64,000 bases of DNA, taken from positions 620,001-684,000 of the forward strand of contig NZ_FTOM01000001.1 of the NCBI RefSeq assembly GCF_900156695.1, given 5' to 3'. The notes under the pieces were generated by a model that was not told the DNA's origin, did not search any database, and saw only the letters and a list, made by a program, of their open reading frames with translations. Made by a program: the position numbers and the translations under genes. Of this stretch, positions 1 through 9,831 are shown in pieces (within the stretch, counting starts at the first letter, position 1; each line of letters starts with the position of its first letter). Origin of the DNA: Phaeovulum vinaykumarii. GTDB lineage: Bacteria; Pseudomonadota; Alphaproteobacteria; Rhodobacterales; Rhodobacteraceae.

Positions 1-824
1 TGTTCGCGTTCGTCATTGCCGCCGCCGATGCCGACACCGCGCGACCGGCCCACGGCGTCGATCTCGTCGATGAAGACGATGCACGGCGCGTTCTTCTTGG
101 CCTGCTCGAACATGTCGCGCACGCGCGACGCGCCGACGCCCACGAACATCTCGACGAAATCCGACCCCGAGATGGTGAAGAAGGGCACGCCCGCCTCGCC
201 CGCGATGGCGCGCGCCAGAAGGGTTTTCCCGGTGCCGGGCGGGCCGACCAGCAGCGCGCCCTTGGGGATCTTGCCGCCCAGACGGCTGAACTTCTGCGGG
301 TTGCGCAGGAATTCGACGATCTCTTCCAGCTCTTCCTTGGCCTCGTCGATGCCGGCCACATCGTCGAAGGTGACGCGGCCGTGCTTCTCGGTCAGAAGCT
401 TGGCGCGCGACTTGCCAAAGCCCATGGCCCCGCCCTTGCCGCCGCCCTGCATGCGGTTCATGAAGAAGATCCAGATGCCGATCAGCACCAGGAAGGGCAT
501 CCACACGCCCAGAAGCGACATGATCCCGGATTGCTCCTGGCGCTCGACGCGGACCTCGACATTGTGGTCGATCAGACGCCCGGTGATATCGTCGTTCTCG
601 GGCTTGACGGTGGTGAAGCGCGAACCGTCCTGGCCGATGAAGATCACGTCCTCGCCGTCCAGAGTGACCGCGCTCACGTTTCCGTTATCGACGCGTTCGA
701 GAAAGTCCGAGTAGCTGACGCTTTGCGCGTTCATCGTGGCCTGGCCGCCGCTGAACAGATTGAACAGCGCCAGAATCAGCAGGAACAGCACCACCCAGAA
801 GGCGACATTGCGTGCGTTGCCCAA
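1..824 (-). CDS. ftsH: ATP-dependent zinc metalloprotease FtsH (N-terminal part, cut by window edge)
   Basis: Membrane-anchored AAA+ protease that degrades misfolded and regulatory membrane proteins. About 274 codons are visible. There are two membrane segments (about residues 8-25 and 105-122) with a periplasmic domain between them, Walker A GPPGTGK at 194-200 and Walker B FIDEID at 251-256. The HExxH zinc site lies beyond the edge and cannot be checked. The start is TTG ([10 protein letters not shown]), chosen because GGAGG lies about 7 nt upstream and no ATG fits; an internal ATG would remove the first membrane helix. It is the last gene of the ybgC/tol-pal/tilS/ftsH series, all on the minus strand. 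Identification is near certain; the TTG start is a reading of the sequence. Confidence 0.97.
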   Translation of the reverse strand, partial: MGNARNVAFWVVLFLLILALFNLFSGGQATMNAQSVSYSDFLERVDNGNVSAVTLDGEDVIFIGQDGSRFTTVKPENDDITGRLIDHNVEVRVERQEQSGIMSLLGVWMPFLVLIGIWIFFMNRMQGGGKGGAMGFGKSRAKLLTEKHGRVTFDDVAGIDEAKEELEEIVEFLRNPQKFSRLGGKIPKGALLVGPPGTGKTLLARAIAGEAGVPFFTISGSDFVEMFVGVGASRVRDMFEQAKKNAPCIVFIDEIDAVGRSRGVGIGGGNDERE

Positions 825-908
825 GGGAAACCCTCCAAAGTCAGAATTGCACACCCCGCACCGGGCGGGGCGGGCTTGTCGCAGAAAATAGGCAATCGGC
901 GGGCGGGT

Positions 909-2180
909 TCAATGCGGGAATAGAAAATGCGCCGGATCGGGGTGAAGAAGTTCGGCCCGCCAGGGACCGCCGGGGGCCAGAAGCGGCGCGGCCAGAAGCC
1001 GGTCGGCCTGCCAGATGCCGGGGCTGGCCAGCGCCGAGGGCCGCGGCAGCCCCCCCACCCGCCAGTCGGGCAGGCGCGCCAGGCCCGCAGGCCCCAGCGC
1101 CCTGATCGTGGCGCCGGGCGGCAGGGGGGCCCCGGCGATGCGCCAGCGGTCCCAGACCGGCCCCGGCGCCACCAGATCCGCCACCGCGCGAAATTCGCGC
1201 GCCACCCGCAGCCGGCCCCCGGCCCGGCGAATGCGGCACCCCGCCAATGTCCGGTCGAATTCCGCCGGCGCCAGAAGTGCGGCCAGCGCCCGCGCGCGCG
1301 GCGGATAACCGGGGCCAGCCGCATGCGCCGCGCCCACGAAGGCCAGGGCCGCGCGCATCAGGCGGCGGCGGATCTCCATCGGCTGGGCGTCGAAGCCGGC
1401 CGCGTCAAACACCAGATCGCCCGCCGCCACCTGCGCCAGTGCCGCCATCGCCCCGCGCGCGGCGGCGCGCACGACCTCCTCGGCCTCGGAAAGATGCGCG
1501 ACCACCGCGGCCAGCCCTTCGGCGCGCAGGCCCAGGGGCGCCAGATCGCGCAGGGCCCGACGCGCGCGGGCCCGCAGGTAAGCGGGGTTGTCGTTGGTCG
1601 GATCCTCGGCCCAGGCGATCCCTTGGGCGCGCGCCCAGATCCGCAGATCGGCACGCGTCACGCCCAGGAAGGGCCGGTGCCAGCGCACGCCCGCCTCGTG
1701 CCAGGACGGGCGCATCCCGGCAAGGCCCGCCAGCCCCGCCTCGCGGCCCAGCCGCATCAGGAAGGTCTCGGCCTGATCGTCGGCGGTATGGGCCAGCACC
1801 ACATCCGTCACCCCCTCGGCGCACGCCCAGGCCCCGATCAGCCGCAGCCGGGCCCGGCGCGCGGCATCCATCAGGTTGCCGCCCGCGGGCCTGTCGGTCC
1901 AGCGCAGAACCGTGTGGGGCACGCCGAGGTCCGCGCAGGCGCGCGCGACCTGCGCGGCCTCGGCGGCGGCTTCGGGGCGCAGGCCGTGGTCCAGCGTGAC
2001 CGCCCGAACAGGATGGCGCGCGGCCAGCAGATGCAGCGCCGCCATCGAATCGCCCCCGCCCGAGACCGCGACCGCCAGCCGGCGCCCGCCCGCCCCCTCG
2101 GGCAGGGAAAAGGCCGCGTCCGCCGCGGCCTCGACCCGGTCCAGCGCCCCGGCGTGCGGATCTGTGGCGCTCGCGCTCAC
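909..2180 (-). CDS. tilS: tRNA(Ile)-lysidine synthetase TilS
   Basis: Ligates lysine to C34 of the CAU-anticodon tRNA-Ile, converting it to an AUA reader; essential in most bacteria. 423 aa. The PP-loop ATP-pyrophosphatase motif SGGGDS is at residues 40-45, followed by DHGLRPEA and the HTADDQAETFLMRL segment typical of TilS. The start is GTG and overlaps the stop of the upstream cpoB gene as GTGA, so the two are probably translationally coupled. The gene lies between cpoB and ftsH, the usual place in Rhodobacterales. Confidence 0.95.
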   Translation of the reverse strand: MSASATDPHAGALDRVEAAADAAFSLPEGAGGRRLAVAVSGGGDSMAALHLLAARHPVRAVTLDHGLRPEAAAEAAQVARACADLGVPHTVLRWTDRPAGGNLMDAARRARLRLIGAWACAEGVTDVVLAHTADDQAETFLMRLGREAGLAGLAGMRPSWHEAGVRWHRPFLGVTRADLRIWARAQGIAWAEDPTNDNPAYLRARARRALRDLAPLGLRAEGLAAVVAHLSEAEEVVRAAARGAMAALAQVAAGDLVFDAAGFDAQPMEIRRRLMRAALAFVGAAHAAGPGYPPRARALAALLAPAEFDRTLAGCRIRRAGGRLRVAREFRAVADLVAPGPVWDRWRIAGAPLPPGATIRALGPAGLARLPDWRVGGLPRPSALASPGIWQADRLLAAPLLAPGGPWRAELLHPDPAHFLFPH

Positions 2181-3016
2181 GAACAGCCGATGACCTGCAT
2201 CGCGCGGGCGGCCTCGGCGGCGGCGGGGGCCTCGGGAAAGCGCGCGCCCACCTGTCCCAGCGTCGTGCAGGCCTCGGCCTTCTGACCCAGCGCGTTCAGC
2301 GACTGACCCAGCCCCAGCAGGTTGTCGGGCGCCCGCGGCCCTTCGGGCGCGGCCGAAAAGGCATCGAGCCAGGCCCGCGCCGCCCCGGTTGCATCGCCGT
2401 CCCGCGACAGCGCCAGCCCGCGCAGATACATCGCCTCGGCGGTCAGGGGGCTGCCCGTGTAGGTTTGGGCAAAGGTCGCAAGGAGCTCGGCGGCGCGGCG
2501 AAAGTCACCCTGACCGAGCACCTCCCGCGCCCGGTCGAAATCGGCCTGTTCGTTGATCGCCATCGAGCCCTGATCGGCGTCGCCTTCCGGCGTTTCGGGC
2601 GGGGGCGCCGGCGTCACCGCCGCGGCCCCGCCCAAAGGCGCGGTGGCCCCGATCGCGTTGATATCGCAGGCGGGTTCCAGTTCGCAGACCCGGAATTCCA
2701 GATCCCCCAACCGGTTGGTGCCATCCGCCACGATGCGGTTGATGCGGTTCTCCAGATCCTCGGACCGCGCGGTCAGCCGCGTCAGCGCGGCCTCCATCGC
2801 GTCCATCCGCTCAAGCGCGGTGACCCCGCCCGCCGCCGCGATCCCCGAGGGCCCCGAGGCCACCAGCTCCCCGCGCAAGGCCTGGATCTGGGCGCCCAGG
2901 CTGCCCAGTTCGGCACGGATGTCCGCCAGCGTCGCGGCCCGGTCCTGCGCCAGCGCGGGACCGGTGAGCGGGCCGGACAGGATCAGCGCAAGGGTCAGGA
3001 CAAGACGTCTGCGCAT
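2177..3016 (-). CDS. cpoB: Tol-Pal associated periplasmic protein CpoB/YbgF
   Basis: Periplasmic TolA partner that links outer-membrane constriction with septal peptidoglycan synthesis. 279 aa. A cleavable signal peptide (about residues 1-23, ending ALAQ) is followed by a coiled-coil trimerisation segment (about 27-100), an Ala/Pro linker, and C-terminal TPR-like repeats beginning near DFDRAREVLGQGDF, which is the YbgF pattern. The gene sits 10 bp downstream of pal and its stop overlaps the tilS start, so it belongs to the same transcript. Confidence 0.93.
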   Translation of the reverse strand: MRRRLVLTLALILSGPLTGPALAQDRAATLADIRAELGSLGAQIQALRGELVASGPSGIAAAGGVTALERMDAMEAALTRLTARSEDLENRINRIVADGTNRLGDLEFRVCELEPACDINAIGATAPLGGAAAVTPAPPPETPEGDADQGSMAINEQADFDRAREVLGQGDFRRAAELLATFAQTYTGSPLTAEAMYLRGLALSRDGDATGAARAWLDAFSAAPEGPRAPDNLLGLGQSLNALGQKAEACTTLGQVGARFPEAPAAAEAARAMQVIGCS

Positions 3017-3026
3017 GTCCCGGCCC

Positions 3027-3539
3027 TCAGCTGCCCGCGCCGAGCGAGATCACCGTCACCGCACGGCGGTTCTGGGCATAGCAATCCTCGCTCGAGCAGA
3101 CCGCCAGCGGGCGCTCCTTGCCATAGGAGACGGTGCGCAGCCGGTTCGACGCCACCCCCTGCGAGATCAGGAATTCCTGCACCGCATTGGCGCGGCGCGC
3201 CCCCAGGGCAAGGTTGTATTCGCGCGTGCCCTGCTCGTCGGCATGGCCTTCGACGATGGCGGAATATTGCGTGTTGGCGCCCAGCCATTGCGCCTGGCCG
3301 GTCAGGGTCTGGCGCGCCTGCGGCGACAGCGTGGATTGATCGACGGCGAACAGGACCTTGTCGCCGATGGTCTGGTTGAAATAGGCCGGGCTGCGCGGAT
3401 CATTCGCGCCGCCGAGGCTGGACTGGTCGATGCCGCCCATGCCGCCCGCACCGCCGCCCGCCCCGAAGCGGTCGGGGTTGGAGCACGCGGCCAGGGCCAG
3501 CGCCGAACAGATCATCATCACTTTGGGAAACAGGGTCAT
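3027..3539 (-). CDS. pal: Peptidoglycan-associated lipoprotein Pal
   Basis: Outer-membrane lipoprotein that binds peptidoglycan and TolB. 170 aa from the chosen ATG. The signal peptide ends in the lipobox LAAC with acylated Cys19. A Gly-rich linker follows, then an OmpA-like domain (about 60-165) with the NLALGARRANAVQEFL helix that contacts diaminopimelate. The frame stays open upstream, but only this start places the signal peptide at the N-terminus. The gene lies between tolB and cpoB. Confidence 0.96.
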   Translation of the reverse strand: MTLFPKVMMICSALALAACSNPDRFGAGGGAGGMGGIDQSSLGGANDPRSPAYFNQTIGDKVLFAVDQSTLSPQARQTLTGQAQWLGANTQYSAIVEGHADEQGTREYNLALGARRANAVQEFLISQGVASNRLRTVSYGKERPLAVCSSEDCYAQNRRAVTVISLGAGS

Positions 3540-3654
3540 TTCTTGCGCTTTCCATTTGGGCCCGCAGAGCGTGGCCAAGTTTAGCATGTCGGCCCGATGC
3601 TGCAAACGCAGCATCGGGGATTTGGCATCAAGGGCCGGGGCCTTCGGGCGCGGC

Positions 3655-5100
3655 TCAGGGCAGGAGCGGCGACCACGCCGGGTCGGACGCCGGCCCCGCG
3701 GTGGGCACCTGGCGCAGGTTGCGCCCCGAGATGTCCACGGAATAGAGACGCGGCTCGCCGCCCACCCCGGCGCTTTCACGGGTGAACATGATGACGCGGC
3801 CGTTGGGCGACCAGGTCGGCCCCTCGTCCAGGAAGGAATTGGTCAGCAGGCGTTCCTCGGTGCCGTCGGTGCGCATCACGCCGATGTGGAAGCGGCCGGC
3901 ATCCTGCTTGGTGAAGGCGATCATGTCGCCGCGCGGCGACCAGACCGGCGTGCCATAGCGCCCCGAGCCGAACGAGATCCGCCGCGCCTCGCCGCCCGAG
4001 GCGGGCATGATGTAAAGCTGCTGGCTGCCCGAGCGGTCGCTCTCGAACACGATCTGGCTGCCATCGGGCGAGAAGGACGGCGCGGTCTCGATGGCGGGGG
4101 TGTTGGTCAGGCGCATCGGCGCCCCGCCATTCACGCCCACCATCCAGATGTCGGTGTTGCCGCCCTGCTCGAGCGAATAGACCACGCGGCTGCCATCGGG
4201 CGAGAACCGCGGCGCAAAGGTCATGGTGCCGGGCTGCTCGGGCAGGAACGACCCCGCGCTCGAGGAGACGTCAAGCATCTTCACCCGCGGAAAGCCGGTC
4301 TCGAAGGTGGTGTAGAGGATGCGATCCCCCGAAGGCGAGAAGCGCGGCGCCAGCACGATGGTCGAGGCATCGGTCAGGAACTGCACGTTGGCGCCGTCAT
4401 AATCCATGATCGCCAGCCGCTTCTGGCGGGCGTTCTTGGGCCCGGCCTCGGCCACGAAGACCACACGGCTGTCGAAATAGGCGCCCTCGCCGGTGATACG
4501 GGCATAGACCTGATCGGCGACCTTGTGCGCCAGCCGCCGCCAGCTGCCCTCCGAGGCGGCCAGTTGCAGCCCCTCGCCCAGCTCGGCGCCGGAATAGACG
4601 TCGAACAGCCGGAAGCGCACCGTGATCCGCCCGCCCCCCGAAGACACCGACCCCACGATCAGCGCCTGGGCGTTGATGGCCTTCCAGTCGGCATAGGCGA
4701 CGGGCGCGTCAAAGCGGTCCACCCGCGCGATATGCGCCGAGGGCGGGATCTCGCGGAAAAGGCCGGTGTTCGACAGATCCGCCGCGATCACCTGCGACAG
4801 CTCGGCGGCATAGCGGGCAGCACCGGCATCCTCGGCCACGAAGGTGGGCAGCGCGAAGGGCAGTGGCTCGATCACGCCCTCGGTGATCTCGATGCGCAGC
4901 GGGCCGGTCTGGGCGGCGGCGGGCGTGCCCTGCCCGGCCAGCGCCGCCAGCCCGATCAGAAGCCCCGCCAGCGGCAGCCGGAACCGGCAAAGCGCGCCGC
5001 GCAGGACGGGCGAACAGGCGGGCGTGGGGGTGGATTTCGGGGGGGTGGATTTCGGGGAACGGGCCGGGACAGGGCGGGACGAAACGAAACGGGACAGCAT
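3655..5100 (-). CDS. tolB: Tol-Pal system beta-propeller protein TolB (start uncertain)
   Basis: Periplasmic beta-propeller that shuttles between Pal and TolA. The mature part begins near [16 protein letters not shown]. It has the N-terminal TolB domain and repeated propeller strands of the FSPDGS(R/Q)I type. The start is unclear. The hydrophobic signal core ([15 protein letters not shown]) is preceded by a long basic, Pro/Ser-rich stretch containing a tandem PKSTP duplication. The start given here (481 aa) gives the shortest ATG-initiated form. An ATG at 5262 overlaps the tolA stop (TGATG) and would add 54 residues. Family members are usually 430-450 aa, so a non-ATG start closer to the signal peptide is also possible. 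Confidence 0.9.
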   Translation of the reverse strand: MLSRFVSSRPVPARSPKSTPPKSTPTPACSPVLRGALCRFRLPLAGLLIGLAALAGQGTPAAAQTGPLRIEITEGVIEPLPFALPTFVAEDAGAARYAAELSQVIAADLSNTGLFREIPPSAHIARVDRFDAPVAYADWKAINAQALIVGSVSSGGGRITVRFRLFDVYSGAELGEGLQLAASEGSWRRLAHKVADQVYARITGEGAYFDSRVVFVAEAGPKNARQKRLAIMDYDGANVQFLTDASTIVLAPRFSPSGDRILYTTFETGFPRVKMLDVSSSAGSFLPEQPGTMTFAPRFSPDGSRVVYSLEQGGNTDIWMVGVNGGAPMRLTNTPAIETAPSFSPDGSQIVFESDRSGSQQLYIMPASGGEARRISFGSGRYGTPVWSPRGDMIAFTKQDAGRFHIGVMRTDGTEERLLTNSFLDEGPTWSPNGRVIMFTRESAGVGGEPRLYSVDISGRNLRQVPTAGPASDPAWSPLLP

Positions 5101-5261
5101 GGCGGGCAAGGCTTGCATCCTCTGGACAGGGGCGGCGCGGGCGGGCGCACGGACATCGGCGGCAAGGCAACCCGGACCGGCAGCACCGGCACCGGGAAGA
5201 ACCGGGTCGCGGCGGACCCCGGAAGCGGGGGCGGTGACGGGAGCGAAGCGGGGGCCGGGCA

Positions 5262-6416
5262 TCACTTCATCCTCATCTTTTCGGGGTTGAAGACAATCTC
5301 GATCCGCTGCCATTGGTCGTATTTCTCGGGCGGAAGCGGGAAACCGCTCGCGCCGCAACGGATGATGGCGCGGCGCCCGGCCTCGAAGGCCTGCGCGGCG
5401 GCGGCCTCCGAACCGCCCGTATAGCTCAGCTGCGCGATCGAGCCGTTCACCGGCCGGCCGTCGGGGGTCATGTCGAAGCCCACGGTCACGACCGTGCGCA
5501 ACGCCTCGGACGACAGCGCCCCCACGTTCCAGCAGGCCTTGACCGCAACGACCAGCGCCTCGCGTTCGCCCGCGGTCAGCGGCGGCCCCGAGGCCGCACG
5601 GCCCACGCCGCCGGTGCTGTCGTCGCTGCCCGCAAGCGCCTCGGCCAGGGCGTCGGCCACCGCGTCGCGGGTGTCGCGCGCGGGGGGCGTGGCCGCGGGG
5701 GGTGTGGCCGCGGGGGCCGCGGTGCGGGTCTCGGGGGCGGGATCCGGTCGGGCCGGACGCCCCGGCGGTCGCGGCGAAGACCGCGGCGCCGAGGATTGCG
5801 GCCGGTCGTCGGTCTCCACGTCCTCGGTCACGATCTGCGTCGTGGCCTCGGGCGGGGCGGCCTCGGGGCGGGGCGGCTCGGGGTCGGGCGCCGGGCTTTC
5901 CTCGGGGCGGGTCTCGCGCACCGCGGTCTCGGCGGTCTGCGCATCGGGCGCCGGCGTCTCCGAGGGCACCGGCGCCACGCGATCGGCGGGCCGGGGCCGC
6001 GGGCGGGCGCTGATGTCGGGGGCCAGCATCGGCGCGGGTTCCGCAACCGGCGGCAGCACGGGCATCGGCGCGGGCTCGGCCTCGGGTTCGGGTTCGGGCG
6101 CGGCGACCTGCGGGTCAGGCAAGGGCTCCGGGGCCGGTTCGGGGTCGGGCTGCGGCGCGGGTTCGGGTTCGGGCTCGGGCGCGGCGGCAACCGGCGCCGG
6201 GGTCTCGGGCTCGGCGGGGGTCTCGGCAGCGCGGGGGGCGGCCGCCACGATCTGCTGGAAGGCGGCCTCGGAGATCACCGACACCTCGGCGATCTCGATC
6301 GGTTCGGGCGGCGTCGGGTCGAACAGCCAATCGCCCAGCGCGACCCAGATGATGAGCCCGCCGTGCAGCGCCGCCGAGACGCCGATGCCGATCTTTTCAG
6401 CCCGTTCCATAGGCAT
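5262..6416 (-). CDS. tolA: Cell envelope integrity protein TolA
   Basis: Inner-membrane protein bridging TolQR to TolB/Pal across the periplasm. 384 aa. There is one N-terminal membrane helix (about 9-28), a long low-complexity Pro/Glu/Ala domain (about 70-260) and a C-terminal TonB/TolA-like globular domain (about 285-384: [13 protein letters not shown]...). The central domain is Pro/Glu-rich rather than the Lys/Ala/Glu helix of E. coli TolA, as is common in Rhodobacterales. Its stop overlaps a possible tolB start. A second ATG two codons downstream could also be used. Confidence 0.88.
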   Translation of the reverse strand: MPMERAEKIGIGVSAALHGGLIIWVALGDWLFDPTPPEPIEIAEVSVISEAAFQQIVAAAPRAAETPAEPETPAPVAAAPEPEPEPAPQPDPEPAPEPLPDPQVAAPEPEPEAEPAPMPVLPPVAEPAPMLAPDISARPRPRPADRVAPVPSETPAPDAQTAETAVRETRPEESPAPDPEPPRPEAAPPEATTQIVTEDVETDDRPQSSAPRSSPRPPGRPARPDPAPETRTAAPAATPPAATPPARDTRDAVADALAEALAGSDDSTGGVGRAASGPPLTAGEREALVVAVKACWNVGALSSEALRTVVTVGFDMTPDGRPVNGSIAQLSYTGGSEAAAAQAFEAGRRAIIRCGASGFPLPPEKYDQWQRIEIVFNPEKMRMK

Positions 6417-6447
6417 GATGCCCCTGGTCCGCCCCGCTTGCCTGTCC

Positions 6448-6466
6448 CCGGGGGCTGCGCCCCCGG
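6448..6466. other. GC-rich intergenic hairpin between tolR and tolA
   Basis: Perfect 8-bp inverted repeat CCGGGGGC-TGC-GCCCCCGG in the 151-bp gap between tolR and tolA. There is no T tract, so it is not a textbook terminator; it may attenuate transcription or stabilise the mRNA within the tol operon. The same G-run/C-run hairpin layout recurs at 12421-12437 and 42655-42670. Confidence 0.5.
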
Positions 6467-6567
6467 CCGCGGCCCATTCGCCGCATCCCCTGCCCCGCCG
6501 CGCAGGCCGCCCGTGGCCCGCCCGACACCTGCGCGCCGCGCCCCACCGGGGCGGACGCCTGCCGATC

Positions 6568-7035
6568 CTAGTTGCCGCCCGCCATCGCCGGCCCGCCCGT
6601 GTCGGTCACCAGAACGATGTTGGTAAAGCCGCCCGCGTTCATCGCGCCCATGACCTGCACCACCTCCTCGTAGGGAAGGCTTCCGTCGGCGCGCAGATAG
6701 ATCTTGTCGCTCTCGCGCTCGGCGGCGACGGCGCGCAGCCGGTCGATCAGCTCCTCGGGCGGGATCTCGCTGTTCATCAGCGCCAGCCCCCCCTCGGCGG
6801 TCAGCGACACCACCAGCGGCTCCTCGGTCTCGGCCGGGACGGGCTGCGCCGCGCTCTTGGGCAGATCGAGCGGCACCCCCACCGTCATAAGCGGCGCGGC
6901 CACCATGAAGATGATCAGAAGCACCAGCATCACGTCCACGAAGGGGGTGACGTTGATCTCGCTCATCGCGGCGTGACGGGTGCGCGCGCCGCGCCTGCGC
7001 CCGCCCCGCGTGGATTTCAGAACCCCGGCGCCCAT
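6568..7035 (-). CDS. tolR: TolR/ExbD-family proton-channel subunit
   Basis: Inner-membrane protein that with TolQ forms the proton-driven motor energising TolA. 155 aa. A basic N-terminus (GGRRRGARTRHAAMSEINVTPFVDVMLVLLIIFMV, quoted here only by its ends GGRRRGA and IIFMV) leads into the single membrane helix carrying the conserved Asp of the INVTPFVDVML motif. A periplasmic ExbD domain follows (about 65-150). It starts 3 bp after the tolQ stop, as expected for coupled expression. Confidence 0.95.
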   Translation of the reverse strand: MGAGVLKSTRGGRRRGARTRHAAMSEINVTPFVDVMLVLLIIFMVAAPLMTVGVPLDLPKSAAQPVPAETEEPLVVSLTAEGGLALMNSEIPPEELIDRLRAVAAERESDKIYLRADGSLPYEEVVQVMGAMNAGGFTNIVLVTDTGGPAMAGGN

Positions 7036-7038
7036 GGC

Positions 7039-7734
7039 TCAGGCGTCCAGCTGGCGCGAGATGATGGTGGCGAATTCGTCGGCAAAGGCGTCATAGCCCG
7101 CCGCGATCCGGTCGGCATCCGAGGAGAGCTTGTTGTAGAAGATCACCGCCGGGATCGCCGCCAGAAGCCCCAGCCCGGTGGCCAGAAGCGCCTCGGCGAT
7201 GCCGGGCGCCACCACCGCAAGCGAGGTGTTCTGCGAGATGGCGATTTCCTCGAAGGCGGCCTTGATGCCCCAGACGGTGCCGAACAGGCCCACGAAGGGC
7301 GCGGTCGAGCCCACCGTGGCCAGGAAGGGCAGACCGGCGTTCAGAACCTCGGTCTCCTTGGCGATGGCCACGTTCATCGAACGGTCGATGCGGGCCTGGG
7401 CGCCGGCGATCAGCTCGCCGTCCTGCCGGTGGCTGCGGCGCCATTCCGACATGCCGGCGGCGAAGATGCGCTGCGAGGCCCCCGCGGGCGTGGGGCCGAT
7501 GGCGTCGAACAATTCGTCCAGCGGCTCGCCCGACCAGAAGGCGCGGTCGAAGATGGCGGCCTCGCGCCGGGCCAGGCGATAGGTCAGGAACTTGCGGATG
7601 ATGATCGCCCAGGACCAGAAGCTGGCGCCGATGAGCATGAGCATCACCAGCTTCACCGTCAGCGTGGCCCGCGCAAAGAGCGCGATCAGCGAAAAGTCGA
7701 TCTCTTGCGCGGCGGCAAGGGTCTGGGGGTCCAT
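7039..7734 (-). CDS. tolQ: Tol-Pal system proton-channel subunit TolQ
   Basis: MotA/TolQ/ExbB-family inner-membrane protein; pentamers surround TolR helices and conduct protons. 231 aa. The first membrane helix is at about 14-38 (LTVKLVMLMLIGASFWSWAI), followed by a cytoplasmic loop and two C-terminal helices containing VGSTAPFVGLFGTVWGI and PGIAEALLATGLGLLAAIPA, the family signatures. The ATG chosen gives MDPQTLAAAQEIDFS; the frame is open further upstream but lacks conserved sequence. First gene of tolQRAB-pal-cpoB. Confidence 0.96.
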   Translation of the reverse strand: MDPQTLAAAQEIDFSLIALFARATLTVKLVMLMLIGASFWSWAIIIRKFLTYRLARREAAIFDRAFWSGEPLDELFDAIGPTPAGASQRIFAAGMSEWRRSHRQDGELIAGAQARIDRSMNVAIAKETEVLNAGLPFLATVGSTAPFVGLFGTVWGIKAAFEEIAISQNTSLAVVAPGIAEALLATGLGLLAAIPAVIFYNKLSSDADRIAAGYDAFADEFATIISRQLDA

Positions 7735-7878
7735 GATATCACTGCTCGTCGTTGACTGTGCCGCCCTTGCGCGGCGGGGCTGTGCCGCCTTTTCGCGGCG
7801 GATCTTGGGCGCGATTCTACACGGCCCCCCTCTGCTTTCCAAGGGAGATGCCGCGCCAGGACGCACAGCTTGACGTGA

Positions 7879-8313
7879 TCAGCCCGCGTCTGCCGCCAAT
7901 TGCTGGCGAATTTCCGCCGACAACCGTGCCGGCGCGCCGTCGGGGCGCAGCGCCGCCATCGTCACCCGCGCCCGGAACAGGGTTTCGGCGCCGCGGCGGA
8001 CCTCCTGGTCCATAACGATGCGCGCCCCGCTCAGCTGCACCAGCCGCGTGACGACCTCGAGCAGGTCGTCGAAGCGGGCCGGCGACAGATAATCGGCCTC
8101 GACCCGGCGAACGGCGAAGACGACGCCGGTCCGGGCCTTCAGCGCCGCCTGGTCAAGCCCGCGCGCGCGGACATATTCGGTGCGCCCGCGTTCGATGAAG
8201 CGCAGGTAATTGGCGTAATAGACGATGCCGGCAAGGTCGGTGTCCTCATAATAGACCCGCACCGGGATCCGGTCGCCGCCGGTTGCATCCACTGCGCCCA
8301 GCTCTTTCATCAT
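7879..8313 (-). CDS. ybgC: YbgC-family acyl-CoA thioesterase of the tol-pal locus
   Basis: Hot-dog-fold thioesterase associated with the Tol-Pal system and phospholipid metabolism. 144 aa. The signature VYYEDTDLAGIVYYANYLRF includes the catalytic Asp (Asp26, equivalent to Asp18 of E. coli YbgC by motif position). The start overlaps the stop of the upstream gene as ATGATGA; either of two adjacent ATGs may be used. A 144-bp gap without a visible gene separates it from tolQ. Confidence 0.94.
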   Translation of the reverse strand: MMKELGAVDATGGDRIPVRVYYEDTDLAGIVYYANYLRFIERGRTEYVRARGLDQAALKARTGVVFAVRRVEADYLSPARFDDLLEVVTRLVQLSGARIVMDQEVRRGAETLFRARVTMAALRPDGAPARLSAEIRQQLAADAG

Positions 8314-8924
8314 GCCGCCCCCGCCGCGGCGACACGGGCGAAGAGACGCAGCGCATGGGCCGGATCGGCGCTGGCCGCCGGCAGCACCGGATCATAGGCC
8401 GCCCGGATCAGCGAGGCCAGATCGGGCGGCACCACCATGCGGTCGCCCGCCAGCCCCAGCACCGGCGGGCGCGCCCAGTCGAGGATCGCGGTGACGCCCA
8501 GTTCCAGCGCCAGATCCTCGGCCGCCATCGGCGCGGCCTCGTCCACGCGCACGAACAGGAAGACGGCGCGAATCGCGCCCTCGGCCTCGAAACGGACCTG
8601 CGCATAGCGGCTGGCCCCGCGCGCGGCCAGGATCTGCGCGGTCTGCCCGATCCCCTCGATCAGCCCGCCCAGCTCGGGCACGCCGTCCAGTTCGGCCCAG
8701 TCGCGGATCAGGAACACCCACAGGTTGGCGCCCATCTCGGCGTCGGTCTCGGCCATGCGGTGACCGGCCAGCGTCACCACCGCCTCGATCCCGCCCTTGA
8801 TCGCCGCCAGCGTCGCGTCATCGGCGCCAAAGACGCAAGGCACGATGGGCCGCGTCCAGCGGGCAAAGCGATAGCTGTCGTCGCGGGTGAACAGCGCCGC
8901 GATCGTCTCGGGCGTCAGGGTCAT
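8310..8924 (-). CDS. Conserved hypothetical protein upstream of ybgC
   Basis: 204 aa, soluble, no signal peptide or membrane helix. I do not recognise a named domain. The sequence is Ala/Leu-rich and mixed alpha/beta, with segments such as GANLWVFLIRDWAELDGVP. A strong ribosome site (AGGAGG, 6 nt spacing) precedes the ATG. It overlaps ybgC by 4 bp, so the two are co-translated. It probably is a lineage-specific protein of Rhodobacterales; no function is proposed. Confidence 0.8.
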   Translation of the reverse strand: MTLTPETIAALFTRDDSYRFARWTRPIVPCVFGADDATLAAIKGGIEAVVTLAGHRMAETDAEMGANLWVFLIRDWAELDGVPELGGLIEGIGQTAQILAARGASRYAQVRFEAEGAIRAVFLFVRVDEAAPMAAEDLALELGVTAILDWARPPVLGLAGDRMVVPPDLASLIRAAYDPVLPAASADPAHALRLFARVAAAGAA

Positions 8925-8970
8925 CTCGGCCTCCTGTCTCGGGGCTTGTGCGGGGCTGGTGTGGGCGCGC

Positions 8971-9831
8971 TCAGGTGGGCGGCGCGATCTCGTGGCGCCC
9001 CGCCAGATCGGTGAAGAACTGCCAGGCCACGCGCCCCGACCGCGCCCCGCGCGTGATCTGCCATTCGAGCGCCTCGGCGCGCAGCACCTCGGGGTCGATC
9101 TCGAGACCGGCGGCCCGGCAATAGCCGTCGATCATGGCCAGATATTCGTCCTGCGAGCAGGGATGAAAGCCCAGCCACAGCCCGAAGCGATCCGACAGGG
9201 ACACCTTCTCCTCGACCGCCTCCGAGGGGTTGATCGCCGAGGACCGCTCGTTCTCGATCATGTCGCGCGGCATCAGATGGCGGCGGTTCGAGGTGGCATA
9301 GAAGACCACATTGGCCGGCCGGCCCTCGATGCCGCCGTCGAGCACGGCCTTCAGGCTCTTGTAATGCTGGTCGTCATGGCTGAACGACAGGTCGTCGCAG
9401 AACAGGATGAACCGGCGCGGCGCGCCCCGGCGCAGATGCGCCAGAAGCCGCCCGACCGAGGGCAGATCCTCGCGCGACAATTCCACCAGAAGGGGGCCCG
9501 GCTGCCCCTCGGCGCGCCGCTCGGCCGAAACGCGGGCATGAACGGCCTTGACCAGCGACGACTTGCCCATCCCGCGCGCGCCCCACAACAGCGCGTTGTT
9601 GGCGCCAAAGCCGCGGGCAAAGCGGCGGGTGTTGTCCAGAAGCGTATCCCGCGCCCGGTCGATCCCCTGCAAAAGCGCCAGATCCACGCGCGAGACCTGC
9701 GCCACGGGTTCCAGCCGGTCGGGCTCGGTCTGCCAGACAAAGGCCTCGGCGCCCGACAGCTTGGGCATCGGCCCCGGCGGCGGCGCCAGACGTTCCAGCG
9801 CGGCGGCGATACGCTCCAGCGGGTCGGTCAT
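8971..9831 (-). CDS. DUF815-type AAA ATPase
   Basis: 286 aa. P-loop ATPase with Walker [10 protein letters not shown] at 84-92, Walker B-like [10 protein letters not shown], and a sensor-like [15 protein letters not shown] segment. These are characteristic of the DUF815 family, whose cellular role is not established. The start ATG overlaps the tatC stop (ATGA), which decides it among several upstream in-frame codons. It follows tatC on the same strand and may share the tat transcript. Confidence 0.87.
   Translation of the reverse strand: MTDPLERIAAALERLAPPPGPMPKLSGAEAFVWQTEPDRLEPVAQVSRVDLALLQGIDRARDTLLDNTRRFARGFGANNALLWGARGMGKSSLVKAVHARVSAERRAEGQPGPLLVELSREDLPSVGRLLAHLRRGAPRRFILFCDDLSFSHDDQHYKSLKAVLDGGIEGRPANVVFYATSNRRHLMPRDMIENERSSAINPSEAVEEKVSLSDRFGLWLGFHPCSQDEYLAMIDGYCRAAGLEIDPEVLRAEALEWQITRGARSGRVAWQFFTDLAGRHEIAPPT

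Noticed and set aside
3430-5424. Long plus-strand frame opposite pal and tolB
   Set aside because: His/Gly/Arg-rich shadow of tolB; no conserved domain.
5313-7755. Long plus-strand frames opposite tolA, tolR and tolQ
   Set aside because: Low-complexity Gly/Arg or Ser/Gly-rich translations mirroring the Pro/Glu-rich tolA domain; the minus-strand genes are clear.
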